DNA from: CAZTDD01 sp964612675
Lineage (GTDB): Bacteria > Hinthialibacterota > Hinthialibacteria > Hinthialibacterales > JAKPRU01
NCBI GenBank assembly: GCA_964612675.1
Contig: CAZTDD010000025.1
Span: forward strand, 1 to 60,332
Reading direction: 5' to 3'
Length of the DNA: 60,332 nt
This document shows positions 1 to 8,284 of this stretch, in pieces (positions within the stretch are counted from its first letter, which is position 1; every line of letters begins with the position of its first letter). The notes under the pieces are model-generated. The model searched no databases and was not told where the DNA came from. It saw only the letters and a list, made by a program, of their open reading frames with translations. Both the position numbers and the translations under genes were made by a program.

Positions 1-2073
1 CTTCTTCAACCATTTCGCCACGCGGACGGCGCGGGGTGTGGCTTTTTGGAGTTCCTTGAGAGTGCGAGTTCCCTCCTCCGGCCAGGCATGCCACCAGTCA
101 GAGATTTGGATTAAGACGTCGGGTTCCGGGACATTGCGATACAAACTGAGAAAATCCTCCAAGCCTTTTCTTCGATTTCCAACATAAATTCCTCGGCAGT
201 TACATGCCTTCCGAATCATCATCGCCGTTTTCTGACACAAATCGAACTGATACGCCGCCTCCAAATCCGGCGCGTCACATCCGCCGATTCGATCCTCATC
301 GTAATGTCGGAGACACTCCCCTCGCGATGCCGATGCCAGGTCTTTTAAATCGAGCACGTCGGTGACTGTTTTCTGCCAATCGATACGGCTGTCAGCCTTC
401 AGGATTTCCCGGACACCCTTTTTCTCGGGATATAAATCGTCCTTCACAATCCCCTGGTCGATAGCGGAACGCATCTTGATCATGAACTCATCCAAACGCA
501 ATAATTCGAATTCCTCCGACCACCGGAGATATCCGTCCAACATCTGCCACATCGTGATGTTGTGATTGACGTAACAGAAAATGAAAAGGGGCCGGTTCGG
601 ACACGCGTCTGCGAAATCTTTTAGTAGGTGATAGGGATTATCCCAGGAATGAATCGCCTCGCCGCAATAAACAATCGGCGCCCTTTCATCGAGTATGCTC
701 GGCTCGAACGCGGACTCGCCCATGCCCCGCACAAATCCCAACGCATTCGGTAACTGATCCCGCATTAATTCGAAAAACTCATTCGGGTGAACCCCACGAT
801 AGGCGATCGGCAGATTCCACGCGTCGACATTCATGACACGGACGGCACAGCGATCCATGGCCTTCCGGGTCATCTGCAGAAACGGCATCGGGTCGGGATG
901 CCGGTGGGGGTATGTATAAAAGGCACCGGATGGGCCGCAGATCAGGCAATCGTTGTCGGATCGAGTCTCGTGATAATACTGCAGCAAGCCCGGCCCGAGA
1001 TGATATGCCGACGGCATCAAACTCCAGCTCATGGGGAACCGACCGCGTTGTGGATCCAACCACTTGGCGTTATAGCGGTTGGTCATTGCCCAGGCGGCGT
1101 CGCCGTCGGTCTGAAGATTCGCGAGATAAACTTTCGGTTTGACTTCCTTTGCGCGTGCGAGGCGTTCCTCCGGCATCGCCTGGCTGTATTCCGGTTCGCC
1201 TTCGGGCCCGATGCTTGGATGGATCGAATAATTCGGCGAGCGGAGGTTACAGAGAGCGAAAAGGCCGTAATCGGCCGCGAGACCGACCGCTTCGTGCTCG
1301 TGGTCTCGTGCACAATGCCACCCGATGACACAGCCCGGTTTTTCCATCCGCTCGTAGATATCGCGCAGAATCGCCACGTCACGCGGGTGACCCCAAGCAC
1401 TCGAACAGTCCACCTGAAACGCGCCGAGTTTCACAAAGAAATCGATCGCCTCGATATCCTCCGACGGCCAATGCGGCCAATCCATACAGAGACTGGCGAC
1501 GACACGCTGGGAACATTTCGGTTGAAGATTATCCAACCCCCATGGATAGGCATCGTAACGGTCTTTGAATTTGCCGCGCAGATCGCCCTTTCGTTCGAGG
1601 CCCAGTTTTTTCAGTTTGTCTTCATAGACGGGATGGACCGGAAGCGCGTGGTCCAGTCCGGCCATGGTAATTGCGAGGTTGATTGTGTGGAGGTTGTCGG
1701 GATCGTAAAGCCGGTATCCCGCGACTTCATCGCGGTAGGTTCGCAGCACCTCATAGGGCGATGCGCTGAATTCATGGCTCACGCCGAATCGTTCTTTGTA
1801 ATAGTCCAGCCAATGCGCGCAGTCTTTTGTGGAAATAAGATAGAGCTGCGGCTTCGTGCGATTAACGAGCCCTTGCAGCGTATAGAACAGGTAGCGTTCA
1901 TCGAGCGAATACCGCCGAACGTCGCAGGCCAATAGCGACCGGCATCGCGGCTGTTTCGGGAAGATATCAGTCAAACTGTCACTCGGGGCTGCGGAGCCTT
2001 TCGAGGCAAGAGCAAGCGAGGCGGCGGCACCCGACATGATCATGAAATCCCGGCGATTTACGACATGAAACAT
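1..2073 (-). CDS. GxGYxYP-like putative glycoside hydrolase, Tat-exported, 3' end off the window
   Basis: The frame is open for 691 codons from the ATG at 2073 to the window edge with no stop, so the C-terminus is missing. The ATG has a GGAGA Shine-Dalgarno. The N-terminus holds a twin-arginine signal (NRRDFMIMSG followed by an Ala-rich stretch), so export folded by Tat is likely. Just after it comes a segment with LQGLVNRTKPQLYL, which resembles the opening of GxGYxYP family proteins, and a later GAFYTYP stretch resembles the GxGYxYP signature with Phe in place of the second Gly. Proteins of this family are putative glycoside hydrolases with unproven substrates. The gene is divergent from a Tat sulfatase, consistent with polysaccharide breakdown. 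The export signal is clear; the family call is moderate and the enzymatic role is inference. Confidence 0.62.
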   Translation of the reverse strand, partial: MFHVVNRRDFMIMSGAAASLALASKGSAAPSDSLTDIFPKQPRCRSLLACDVRRYSLDERYLFYTLQGLVNRTKPQLYLISTKDCAHWLDYYKERFGVSHEFSASPYEVLRTYRDEVAGYRLYDPDNLHTINLAITMAGLDHALPVHPVYEDKLKKLGLERKGDLRGKFKDRYDAYPWGLDNLQPKCSQRVVASLCMDWPHWPSEDIEAIDFFVKLGAFQVDCSSAWGHPRDVAILRDIYERMEKPGCVIGWHCARDHEHEAVGLAADYGLFALCNLRSPNYSIHPSIGPEGEPEYSQAMPEERLARAKEVKPKVYLANLQTDGDAAWAMTNRYNAKWLDPQRGRFPMSWSLMPSAYHLGPGLLQYYHETRSDNDCLICGPSGAFYTYPHRHPDPMPFLQMTRKAMDRCAVRVMNVDAWNLPIAYRGVHPNEFFELMRDQLPNALGFVRGMGESAFEPSILDERAPIVYCGEAIHSWDNPYHLLKDFADACPNRPLFIFCYVNHNITMWQMLDGYLRWSEEFELLRLDEFMIKMRSAIDQGIVKDDLYPEKKGVREILKADSRIDWQKTVTDVLDLKDLASASRGECLRHYDEDRIGGCDAPDLEAAYQFDLCQKTAMMIRKACNCRGIYVGNRRKGLEDFLSLYRNVPEPDVLIQISDWWHAWPEEGTRTLKELQKATPRAVRVAKWLKK

Positions 2074-2188
2074 AGGATTCTCCTTCAAAGTCTGCGAATT
2101 CTGCAAGCCTGCACCTTCAACGAAGGACTCTTGAGAGTGCTACAAAATCCACTTCTCGTCCACTGTTGTGGTTCCGTCGGTCATTGAA

Positions 2189-2217
2189 TTGACACTCGAT
2201 TGGAAGTCCTATACATT
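2189..2217 (+). promoter_or_regulatory. sigma70-like promoter for the sulfatase gene
   Basis: A consensus TTGACA lies at 2189-2194. The -10 is either TATACA at 2210 (15-bp spacer) or TACATT at 2212 (17-bp spacer). It sits about 75 bp upstream of the sulfatase ATG in the divergent intergenic gap. Only the -35 is strong. Confidence 0.45.
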
Positions 2218-2290
2218 CCGAGAGGTCTTTCGATTTCTGAACGCAGTATATTTCGTTTCTTTCCCTGTTTTCTGAGAAAGGATAGATCAA

Positions 2291-3652
2291 ATGACTGACG
2301 AGCTAACCAGACGTGAATTCCTGAAGGACGCAAGTGTACGATCCATGGGCGCTGTTTCGGCGATGCCTTTGCTCACCTCGAGTATCGCGCAGGCGGCGCG
2401 GTCCGGCAGCAAGAAACCCAACATCATCTACATTCTCGCCGACGATCTCGGCTACGGGGACCTCGGATGTTACGGGCAAGAGACGATTCAGACTCCCTGT
2501 ATCGACAAGATGGCCGCGGAAGGAATGCGATTCACACAGGCGTATGCAGGAAGCACAGTGTGTGCGCCATCGCGGTGCTGCCTCATGACCGGCTATCATA
2601 CGGGACATGCGCGGGTACGTGGAAACAAGCGCCATCCCCTGCTTCCGGAGGATGTAACCGTCGCGGAAGTGTTGAAAAATGCAGGCTACAGAACGGGAAT
2701 TATCGGCAAATGGGGCATTGGCGAACCCGAAACGACCGGCATCCCCAACAAGCAGGGGTTCGACTACTGGCTTGGCTTCCTCAACCAACATCACGCCCAC
2801 GACTATTACCCGAACCACATCTGGGAGAACACGCGAATGTTCTTCTTGGACAAAAAAAGATACACGCACGATGTCTTCGCGGAAGCGTCGTTGGATTTTG
2901 TAAAAAAACACAAAGATGAACCGTTTTTCCTGTATCTGGCATACACCATCCCGCACGCGAACAATGAGAAAGGAAATCAGGGAATGGAAGTGCCCAGCGA
3001 CGAGCCGTATTCGGATAAACCGTGGCCGCAGATGCAGAAAAATCACGCCGCGATGATCGCGCGTATGGACCGCGATATCGGCAAGTTGTTCGACCTGCTC
3101 AAGGAATTGGGAATCGACGACAACACAATCGTGTTCTTTACCAGCGATAACGGACCGCATCGCGAGGGTGGCGCCGATCCGGAGTTCTTCGACAGCAACG
3201 GGCCGCTGAAGGGAATCAAGCGGGATTTGTACGAGGGAGGCATTCGTGTGCCGATGATCGCCCGGTGGCCCGGCAAGATCGACCCAGGTACTGTGAGCGA
3301 CCAGATCTGGGCGTTCTGGGACTTTCCTGCAACCGCGGCGGAACTGGCGGGAACGACAATGCCCGAGAAGACCGACGGTGTTTCGATTGTCCCATGTTTG
3401 CTATCGGGACAATCTCTCGAGCGCGCACCGTTGTACTGGGAATTCCACGAACGCGGGTATACCCGGGCGGTGCGAATGGGAAAATGGAAAGGGGTTAAGC
3501 TCGGACCGGATAAGCCGCTCGAACTGTATAACCTGGAAAAAGATATTGGCGAAGAGAACAACATCGCCGCGCAGCACCCGGACGTCGTCGCGGAGATTGA
3601 ACGTGTACTAAAAGAATCCCGGACACCGTCAGAGCACTATCCTGTGCCGTGA
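2291..3652 (+). CDS. Tat-exported arylsulfatase A-like sulfatase
   Basis: 453-residue alkaline-phosphatase-superfamily sulfatase, expected to hydrolyse sulfate esters, probably on polysaccharides, outside the cytoplasm. The N-terminus is a twin-arginine signal (TRREFLKDAS, then a hydrophobic stretch ending near residue 36). The metal-binding DD pair is at residues 51-52 and the sulfatase signature CAPSR has Cys91, which a formylglycine-generating enzyme must oxidise. GKWGIG (active-site Lys) and FTSDNGPH (second metal-site motif) follow in the expected order, and the length is normal. The ATG follows AGAAAGGA. No formylglycine-generating enzyme is visible in the window. The exact substrate cannot be told from sequence. 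Confidence 0.93.
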   Translation: MTDELTRREFLKDASVRSMGAVSAMPLLTSSIAQAARSGSKKPNIIYILADDLGYGDLGCYGQETIQTPCIDKMAAEGMRFTQAYAGSTVCAPSRCCLMTGYHTGHARVRGNKRHPLLPEDVTVAEVLKNAGYRTGIIGKWGIGEPETTGIPNKQGFDYWLGFLNQHHAHDYYPNHIWENTRMFFLDKKRYTHDVFAEASLDFVKKHKDEPFFLYLAYTIPHANNEKGNQGMEVPSDEPYSDKPWPQMQKNHAAMIARMDRDIGKLFDLLKELGIDDNTIVFFTSDNGPHREGGADPEFFDSNGPLKGIKRDLYEGGIRVPMIARWPGKIDPGTVSDQIWAFWDFPATAAELAGTTMPEKTDGVSIVPCLLSGQSLERAPLYWEFHERGYTRAVRMGKWKGVKLGPDKPLELYNLEKDIGEENNIAAQHPDVVAEIERVLKESRTPSEHYPVP

Positions 3653-3671
3653 TCGATTCCGGCGTCGCGAT

Positions 3672-4226
3672 TCAGTCCGCGAAAATCTTGTTGACCGCCT
3701 GGAAGAGATCCTTGGTGACCAGGTCGGGATTTTTGCCGGATGTTGCAAGCCTGCGGACGGTTTGGTTCCCTTTACCCGACCGCACGAGACAAAAGCGGCA
3801 TCCCGCCTCATGGGCGGCATCGAGATCGCTTTCTTCGTCGCCGACATAAAAAGTATCCGCAAGGTCGATATTGTTTTCCTTGGCGACCTTGCGGATTAGT
3901 CCCGCGCGGACCTTACTCGTCGGTGTGGCGGGACCGTCCGGCAATGTGGCGACGACGAAATTCTCGAGCTGGACGTTGTACTGTTCGAGGATCTCGTTGA
4001 GCCGGTTGTGGTTGGCGTCAAGATCTTCCTGAGCAATCACGTTTTCAGCGACCAGAGGCTCATGCACAAGCACATAAGTTTGGATCCCCTGCCGTTTGAG
4101 TTCGGCGAGTGCCTCGGGAACGAACGGGAGGACGAGAACATCCTCGATGGTTTTTACTCCCTCCGCATTATGCGCAATGATGACTCCATTGCGATCAAGC
4201 AGGATAGATCGACCCGCGTTCGACAT
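3672..4226 (-). CDS. HAD-superfamily protein related to HisB-N/GmhB phosphatases, atypical motif I
   Basis: 184 residues with a HAD fold. Motif I reads LLDRNGVI: the nucleophile Asp11 is present, but the usual general acid/base Asp two residues later is Asn13. The motif IV GDEESD segment is intact, followed by DAAHEAGC. The zinc-binding Cys/His loop of GmhB is absent. The start lies inside the 3' end of recF (32-bp overlap) after GGAGGG, so the two are translationally coupled. In ordinary HAD phosphatases the second Asp protonates the leaving group, so this protein may be slow, inactive or specialised. The substrate is unknown. Confidence 0.75.
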   Translation of the reverse strand: MSNAGRSILLDRNGVIIAHNAEGVKTIEDVLVLPFVPEALAELKRQGIQTYVLVHEPLVAENVIAQEDLDANHNRLNEILEQYNVQLENFVVATLPDGPATPTSKVRAGLIRKVAKENNIDLADTFYVGDEESDLDAAHEAGCRFCLVRSGKGNQTVRRLATSGKNPDLVTKDLFQAVNKIFAD

Positions 4227-5298
4227 GGAACATCCCTCCGCAATGGCGCGTCGCGGCCAGTTCTTGATGGTCTGTAGCGGTCACCAGCAGCTGGTATTCC
4301 TCCGGCATCCGGTCCCAAAACCGTCGGCGCCGCTCTTTATCCATTTCGTATAGTACATCATCGATCAAAAGTACAGGTGGTTCCCCCGATTCCTCCGCAA
4401 GCATTTGCGATTCCGCCAGCCGGAGTGCCAATGCCGCCGTTCGCCGCTGCCCTTGGGAGCCGAAGACCGCAATCGCTCGTTCTTCCAATGTGATCGACAG
4501 ATCTTCCCGGTGTGGACCGACGGTCGTGGTTCCGCGATCCAGGTCACGTTGTCTGGTTCTATCGAGTTGCTGCAGGATGGATCGGGAAAGTTCTTCGAGT
4601 GTGTCGCCCTCGCACCGGGTCGGGTAGTCTAAGCTCGTGGTACCCTCCTCGGCGAGTCCGTGATAGTGCTCTTGAAAAGCGGGAGCCAGTTTTTGGATGG
4701 CGTCCTTTCGTGCAGCAACGATCTCGGCGCCCAGCTCGGATAGGGAGACGTTCCACACGTGCAATTGGCTGTCGAGTGTGGGACCGACTGCCCCCCTGCT
4801 GGAACGAAGCACCTCGTTGCGCTGACGGACGATCTTTCTGTAGCGCTGCAGCAAGCGGACATAGCCTGGACGGGTTTGTGCGACCGCCATATCGAGAAAC
4901 CGGCGTCGCTGTTCCGGGCTGCCGCAGACGATCTCCAGATCCTCGGGAGTGAAAAAGGCGGCTCGCAGAGTCCCGTAGAGATCGCCCACACGCGAGACTG
5001 ACTCACTGTCTCGCTTCAGAATCCGGCGTCTTCGTTCTAAACCGCATTCGAGCATGTGGGACGTCGTTCGATCGATCACTTCACCGCGAATATGAGCGGC
5101 GGGTTGGTCCCAATGAATCAAGTCCTCGTTTCGATTGGTCCGGTGCGAGGAAACCGTGGCGAGATAAAAAACCGCTTCCAATATATTGGTTTTGCCCTGG
5201 GCGTTGGCTCCGACAAAGACATTCAGTCCAGGCTGGAAAGCCAGGTCGGCGTTTTCGATGTTGCGCCAGTTCCTCAACCGCAACGTGCGAACATACAT
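4195..5298 (-). CDS. recF: DNA replication and repair protein RecF
   Basis: 367 residues, normal length for RecF, the SMC-like ATPase that helps load RecA at gapped DNA. Walker A is GANAQGKTN near residues 32-40, the ABC-type signature region is GSQGQRRTAALAL, and Walker B is LLIDDVLYEMD. The N-terminal start MYVRTLRLRNWRNI is typical. It is not in the common dnaA-dnaN-recF-gyrB arrangement; its downstream neighbour is an overlapping HAD gene and its upstream neighbour is divergent galU. Confidence 0.96.
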   Translation of the reverse strand: MYVRTLRLRNWRNIENADLAFQPGLNVFVGANAQGKTNILEAVFYLATVSSHRTNRNEDLIHWDQPAAHIRGEVIDRTTSHMLECGLERRRRILKRDSESVSRVGDLYGTLRAAFFTPEDLEIVCGSPEQRRRFLDMAVAQTRPGYVRLLQRYRKIVRQRNEVLRSSRGAVGPTLDSQLHVWNVSLSELGAEIVAARKDAIQKLAPAFQEHYHGLAEEGTTSLDYPTRCEGDTLEELSRSILQQLDRTRQRDLDRGTTTVGPHREDLSITLEERAIAVFGSQGQRRTAALALRLAESQMLAEESGEPPVLLIDDVLYEMDKERRRRFWDRMPEEYQLLVTATDHQELAATRHCGGMFHVERGSIYPA

Positions 5299-5446
5299 AA
5301 CCTACTCACGGGATAGTCCGAAATCTCGGCGGGAGCTTCGCCCCCTTACGCTATTACCCTTGGTACCGTAGCTTGCGTGACCGGCGGGCATTACCTTAAC
5401 GTAAGCGCGAACGTTGGACACCAGAAGTCCTGAATCGGAGCGTATC

Positions 5447-6406
5447 ATGAACAATCCAACGGCGACACGCCGGGCGCAATTCTCCGAACTGCATCCCATA
5501 ACCAAGGCAATCATCCCCGCTGCGGGCCTCGGGACACGGTTTTTGCCGGCGACCAAGGTCCAGCCGAAAGAGATGCTGCCGATTATCGATACACCGACCA
5601 TCCAGTTCGTCGTTGAAGAGGTTGTCAACTCAGGGCTGAACGACATCCTGATCATCACCGGTAAAGGTAAGCGCGCGATCGAAGACCATTTTGACCGGTC
5701 GTGGGAGCTCGAGGAGGCGCTGGCAAGCGGCAAACAGGAAGAGCTGCTGGAGCAGATTCGTAACCTCGCCGAAATGGTGAACATCCATTATATTCGCCAG
5801 AAAGACACGCTCGGCCTTGGGGATGCGATCTACTACGCGAAACAACACACCGCCGGAGAGCCGTTCGCCGTGCTACTCGGCGATACGATTGTCGATACAC
5901 CGACCGTTCCCGCTACCCGGCAGCTTGTTGAGTTTTATCAGATCTGGCGTTGCCCCGTCATCGCCGTCGAGGAAGTCCCCCACGATAAAGTCCAGCGATA
6001 CGGTGTTATCCAGGGGAAACAGATTGACGATCAGACTTTCATCATTGAAGATCTGGTGGAGAAACCGAGCCCCGAGGAAGCGCCCTCCAACCTCGCGATC
6101 GGAGGACGATATGTCCTCACACCTTCGATTTTCGACTACATCGAAGAGACCCCGAAAGGCAAAGGCGGCGAGATTCAGATCACCGACGCGTTGAGGATTC
6201 TCTGCAAGAAAGAGCGTCTTTACGCGTACAAGTTTCAGGGGAAACGGCACGATATCGGAAACCGCATGGATTACCTGAAATCCATCGTTGAATTCGGCCT
6301 GCGTCGGGCCGATGTCGGTGAGGAATTCCGCGAATTCATTCTCGAACTGGGCGATACGCTACGGAAGGAAACAACTCCCGAACCGCCACCGAAACCAAAG
6401 GAATAG
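5447..6406 (+). CDS. galU: UTP--glucose-1-phosphate uridylyltransferase
   Basis: 319 residues. It makes UDP-glucose from UTP and glucose 1-phosphate in the cytoplasm, the donor for many surface glycans. The nucleotide-binding loop GLGTRFLPATK, the following QPKEMLPI, the VLLGD segment and GGRYVLTP are all as in GalU. The ATG at 5447 with GGAG six bases upstream was chosen over an in-frame TTG 33 bases earlier. It is divergent from recF across about 150 bp. It fits the large number of glycosyltransferases in the window. Confidence 0.95.
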   Translation: MNNPTATRRAQFSELHPITKAIIPAAGLGTRFLPATKVQPKEMLPIIDTPTIQFVVEEVVNSGLNDILIITGKGKRAIEDHFDRSWELEEALASGKQEELLEQIRNLAEMVNIHYIRQKDTLGLGDAIYYAKQHTAGEPFAVLLGDTIVDTPTVPATRQLVEFYQIWRCPVIAVEEVPHDKVQRYGVIQGKQIDDQTFIIEDLVEKPSPEEAPSNLAIGGRYVLTPSIFDYIEETPKGKGGEIQITDALRILCKKERLYAYKFQGKRHDIGNRMDYLKSIVEFGLRRADVGEEFREFILELGDTLRKETTPEPPPKPKE

Positions 6407-6466
6407 CCAGATATTCCGCCAAATTGTGTAAGAATGAGGTGCCAATGGTAATTGTAGGAAGACTTT

Positions 6467-6475
6467 TGCTATACT
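6467..6475 (+). promoter_or_regulatory. extended -10 promoter for the YwgA-like/proteasome-like cassette
   Basis: TGC followed by TATACT forms an extended -10 element about 85 bp upstream of the first cassette ATG. The -35 position holds only a weak TGGTAA. The surrounding sequence is AT-richer than the neighbouring genes. Confidence 0.4.
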
Positions 6476-6560
6476 ATCAGCATACGGGAGTTTTCTGAGA
6501 GCCCCAAGTGAGAATTGAGTAGGAATTGAATTTGCCCAGAAAAGGGAGAGACTGCGGATC

Positions 6561-6986
6561 ATGGACAGGAGAGAATTGGTTTTAGCCGCATTGTCTGCTG
6601 CGGAGGGTGCCCATTATACGCCGGTGCAAATCCAAAAGCTGTGCTTCCTTATCGACGAGAATTTGTCGGAGATCATCGGTGGCAAGACGTTCAACTTCAA
6701 ACCTTACGATTACGGTCCTTTTGACAAGGCTGTCTATGAAGAATTGGAATCACTCGCTAACGCCGGCGACGTCGACATCTGCCCTGGCCGGAAATGGAGT
6801 CAATATCACCTGACATCCGAGGGACAAAAGAAGGGAAAGGCATTGCTGAGGAATATGGATCCCGACGCTCAAGATTATATTCAACGTGTCTCGGAATTTG
6901 TGCGTTCTCTATCTTTTACCGAGCTCGTTTCCGCGATCTATAGGGCATACCCACACATGCGGGCAAACAGTGTATTCCAGGGGTGA
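6561..6986 (+). CDS. YwgA/Panacea (DUF4065)-like small protein, first gene of a two-gene cassette
   Basis: 141 residues, no signal peptide or membrane segment. The pattern YTPVQIQKLCFLID, then FKPYDYGPFDKAVYEELESL, then a C-terminal YHLTSEGQKKGKALL resembles YwgA-like and Panacea/SocA-type proteins, which share a conserved QKL motif near the N-terminus and a YGP motif. Panacea domains act as antitoxins or chaperone-like adaptors in several toxin-antitoxin systems. The stop codon is three bases before the GTG of the proteasome-like gene, so the two are surely co-transcribed. Base composition is more AT-rich than flanking genes, suggesting transfer. The family call is by motif; the role as partner or regulator of the hydrolase is inference. 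Confidence 0.6.
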   Translation: MDRRELVLAALSAAEGAHYTPVQIQKLCFLIDENLSEIIGGKTFNFKPYDYGPFDKAVYEELESLANAGDVDICPGRKWSQYHLTSEGQKKGKALLRNMDPDAQDYIQRVSEFVRSLSFTELVSAIYRAYPHMRANSVFQG

Positions 6987-6989
6987 GCC

Positions 6990-7778
6990 GTGACCGCCAT
7001 TGTCGGCATCCTTTGCAGAGACGGCATAGTCATAGGCACAGACAGTTCTGCGACTTTTTCAGCAGGAACATTCCGAACGATTGAGCAACAGACAGAGAAG
7101 ATATCCGTGATAGCGGATCGCTTACTCGTAGCCTGTACTGGCGCGGTAGGATTAGCACAGCGATTCTGTGCGGTTGTGGACGAGGCTTGGTCGGAAAGTT
7201 TTTTTTCAGTTAACCAGAATAGGCCAGAGAAATGGCATCACATTTGTATTGCGAAGGAACTCTTTCGGCGAACACGGGACGATTTCAACTCCACAGGTGT
7301 TGGGATGAGAGGTTTTGGAGCCCTCGTAGCATTTCCGTGCCAGGACCACTTCTATCTCTGTGAATTCCAACTAACCGACTTCCAGCCGGAGTTCAAGACT
7401 CCTGATCTCTGGTATGTGTCTTTGGGGAGTGCCCAACCCATTACCGACCCGTTTCTTGCCTTTATGAGAGAAGTATTCTGGGAAAAAGGACCGCCATCTG
7501 TCCACGACGGAGTTTTTGCGGCGACTTGGACGTTGGACCACGCGGTAGCTGTCAATCCGGGTGGAGTAAATGCCCCCATACGAATTGCAGTACTGGAAAA
7601 GGGAGACAAAGCGCACTTGAATGCTCGTCTGCTGGAGGATGACCAGCTAAACCAACATAGACAGAACGTTGAGGAAGCGAAAGAGCATCTTCGACAGTTT
7701 CCTGCCAAACACCGACCTGAAAATGCTCCAGCCGTACCGGAACCGCCAAAGTTTTCTCGTGGCAAGGAATCACCATAA
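6990..7778 (+). CDS. proteasome-beta-fold Ntn-hydrolase, second gene of a two-gene cassette
   Basis: 262 residues, GTG start. After Met removal the protein would begin with Thr (TAIVGILCRDGIVIGTDSSAT), as in mature proteasome beta subunits. Counting from that Thr, Asp17 falls exactly at the proteasome Asp17 position in GTDS, and Lys36 in EKISV matches catalytic Lys33 with a three-residue insertion. An ACTGAVG loop matches the substrate-channel Gly motif. There is no propeptide. The last 50 residues are charged and Pro-rich, unlike HslV. No HslU, Mpa/ARC or pup gene is nearby. It is probably a self-compartmentalising or standalone threonine peptidase. The target is unknown. Confidence 0.72.
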   Translation: MTAIVGILCRDGIVIGTDSSATFSAGTFRTIEQQTEKISVIADRLLVACTGAVGLAQRFCAVVDEAWSESFFSVNQNRPEKWHHICIAKELFRRTRDDFNSTGVGMRGFGALVAFPCQDHFYLCEFQLTDFQPEFKTPDLWYVSLGSAQPITDPFLAFMREVFWEKGPPSVHDGVFAATWTLDHAVAVNPGGVNAPIRIAVLEKGDKAHLNARLLEDDQLNQHRQNVEEAKEHLRQFPAKHRPENAPAVPEPPKFSRGKESP

Positions 7779-8034
7779 ACGTCTGAATTATAGTTATTGT
7801 TGTGCCACAGCGTAATCGATTCATTTAGAACTTAACCTTAATGAATACAATTCAATATAGCTTACTCCTCGAAAACCTACTATGCGTAAACAACAAGTCG
7901 ATGGCGATAGCGCAGAGTCAGTTTTAGTCCGAGCGCCAGCCATTCGCGAGCCTCCCCTCAAGATCGCTGCTCGGCATGCCGATACATCGTAGTGGGCACG
8001 GAGGCCCAACGAGGAGCATCAGGGAGGAAGAAGA

Positions 8035-8211
8035 ATGTACAACGATGAATATCTGTGTGAACACCACGAATCCTACCAATCCGGTCAGGTTACGGCCGCA
8101 AGTTTGACCGAAAGCCATGTAGTCGCTTGCAAATTTCTGTTGGTATCTGCAGCCATGAGCGGATTCATGCTGGGCTGTACAATCATGATTTGGTACCAAC
8201 TCTTAACTTGA
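8035..8211 (+). CDS. possible small single-pass membrane protein
   Basis: A 58-codon frame (MYNDEYLCEHHESYQ...) preceded by a strong AGGGAGGA Shine-Dalgarno about nine bases upstream. The first 30 residues are polar and the remainder forms one hydrophobic helix (roughly residues 31-54) with three Cys overall. The flanking bases 7779-8034 and 8212-8284 show no other gene. No homologue is recognised. It could be a genuine small protein or chance. Confidence 0.4.
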   Translation: MYNDEYLCEHHESYQSGQVTAASLTESHVVACKFLLVSAAMSGFMLGCTIMIWYQLLT

Positions 8212-8284
8212 CCTGCAGCCTGCGAACGCGCACTCTGTTTCATGAACCTGAATTGTTGCCCATAGGCGGCAATCAATAAATCGC

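Noticed and set aside
787..1935. Long plus-strand frame of 382 codons
   Set aside because: Lies antisense to the GxGYxYP-like gene, whose frame is longer and carries a Tat signal, Shine-Dalgarno and family motifs.
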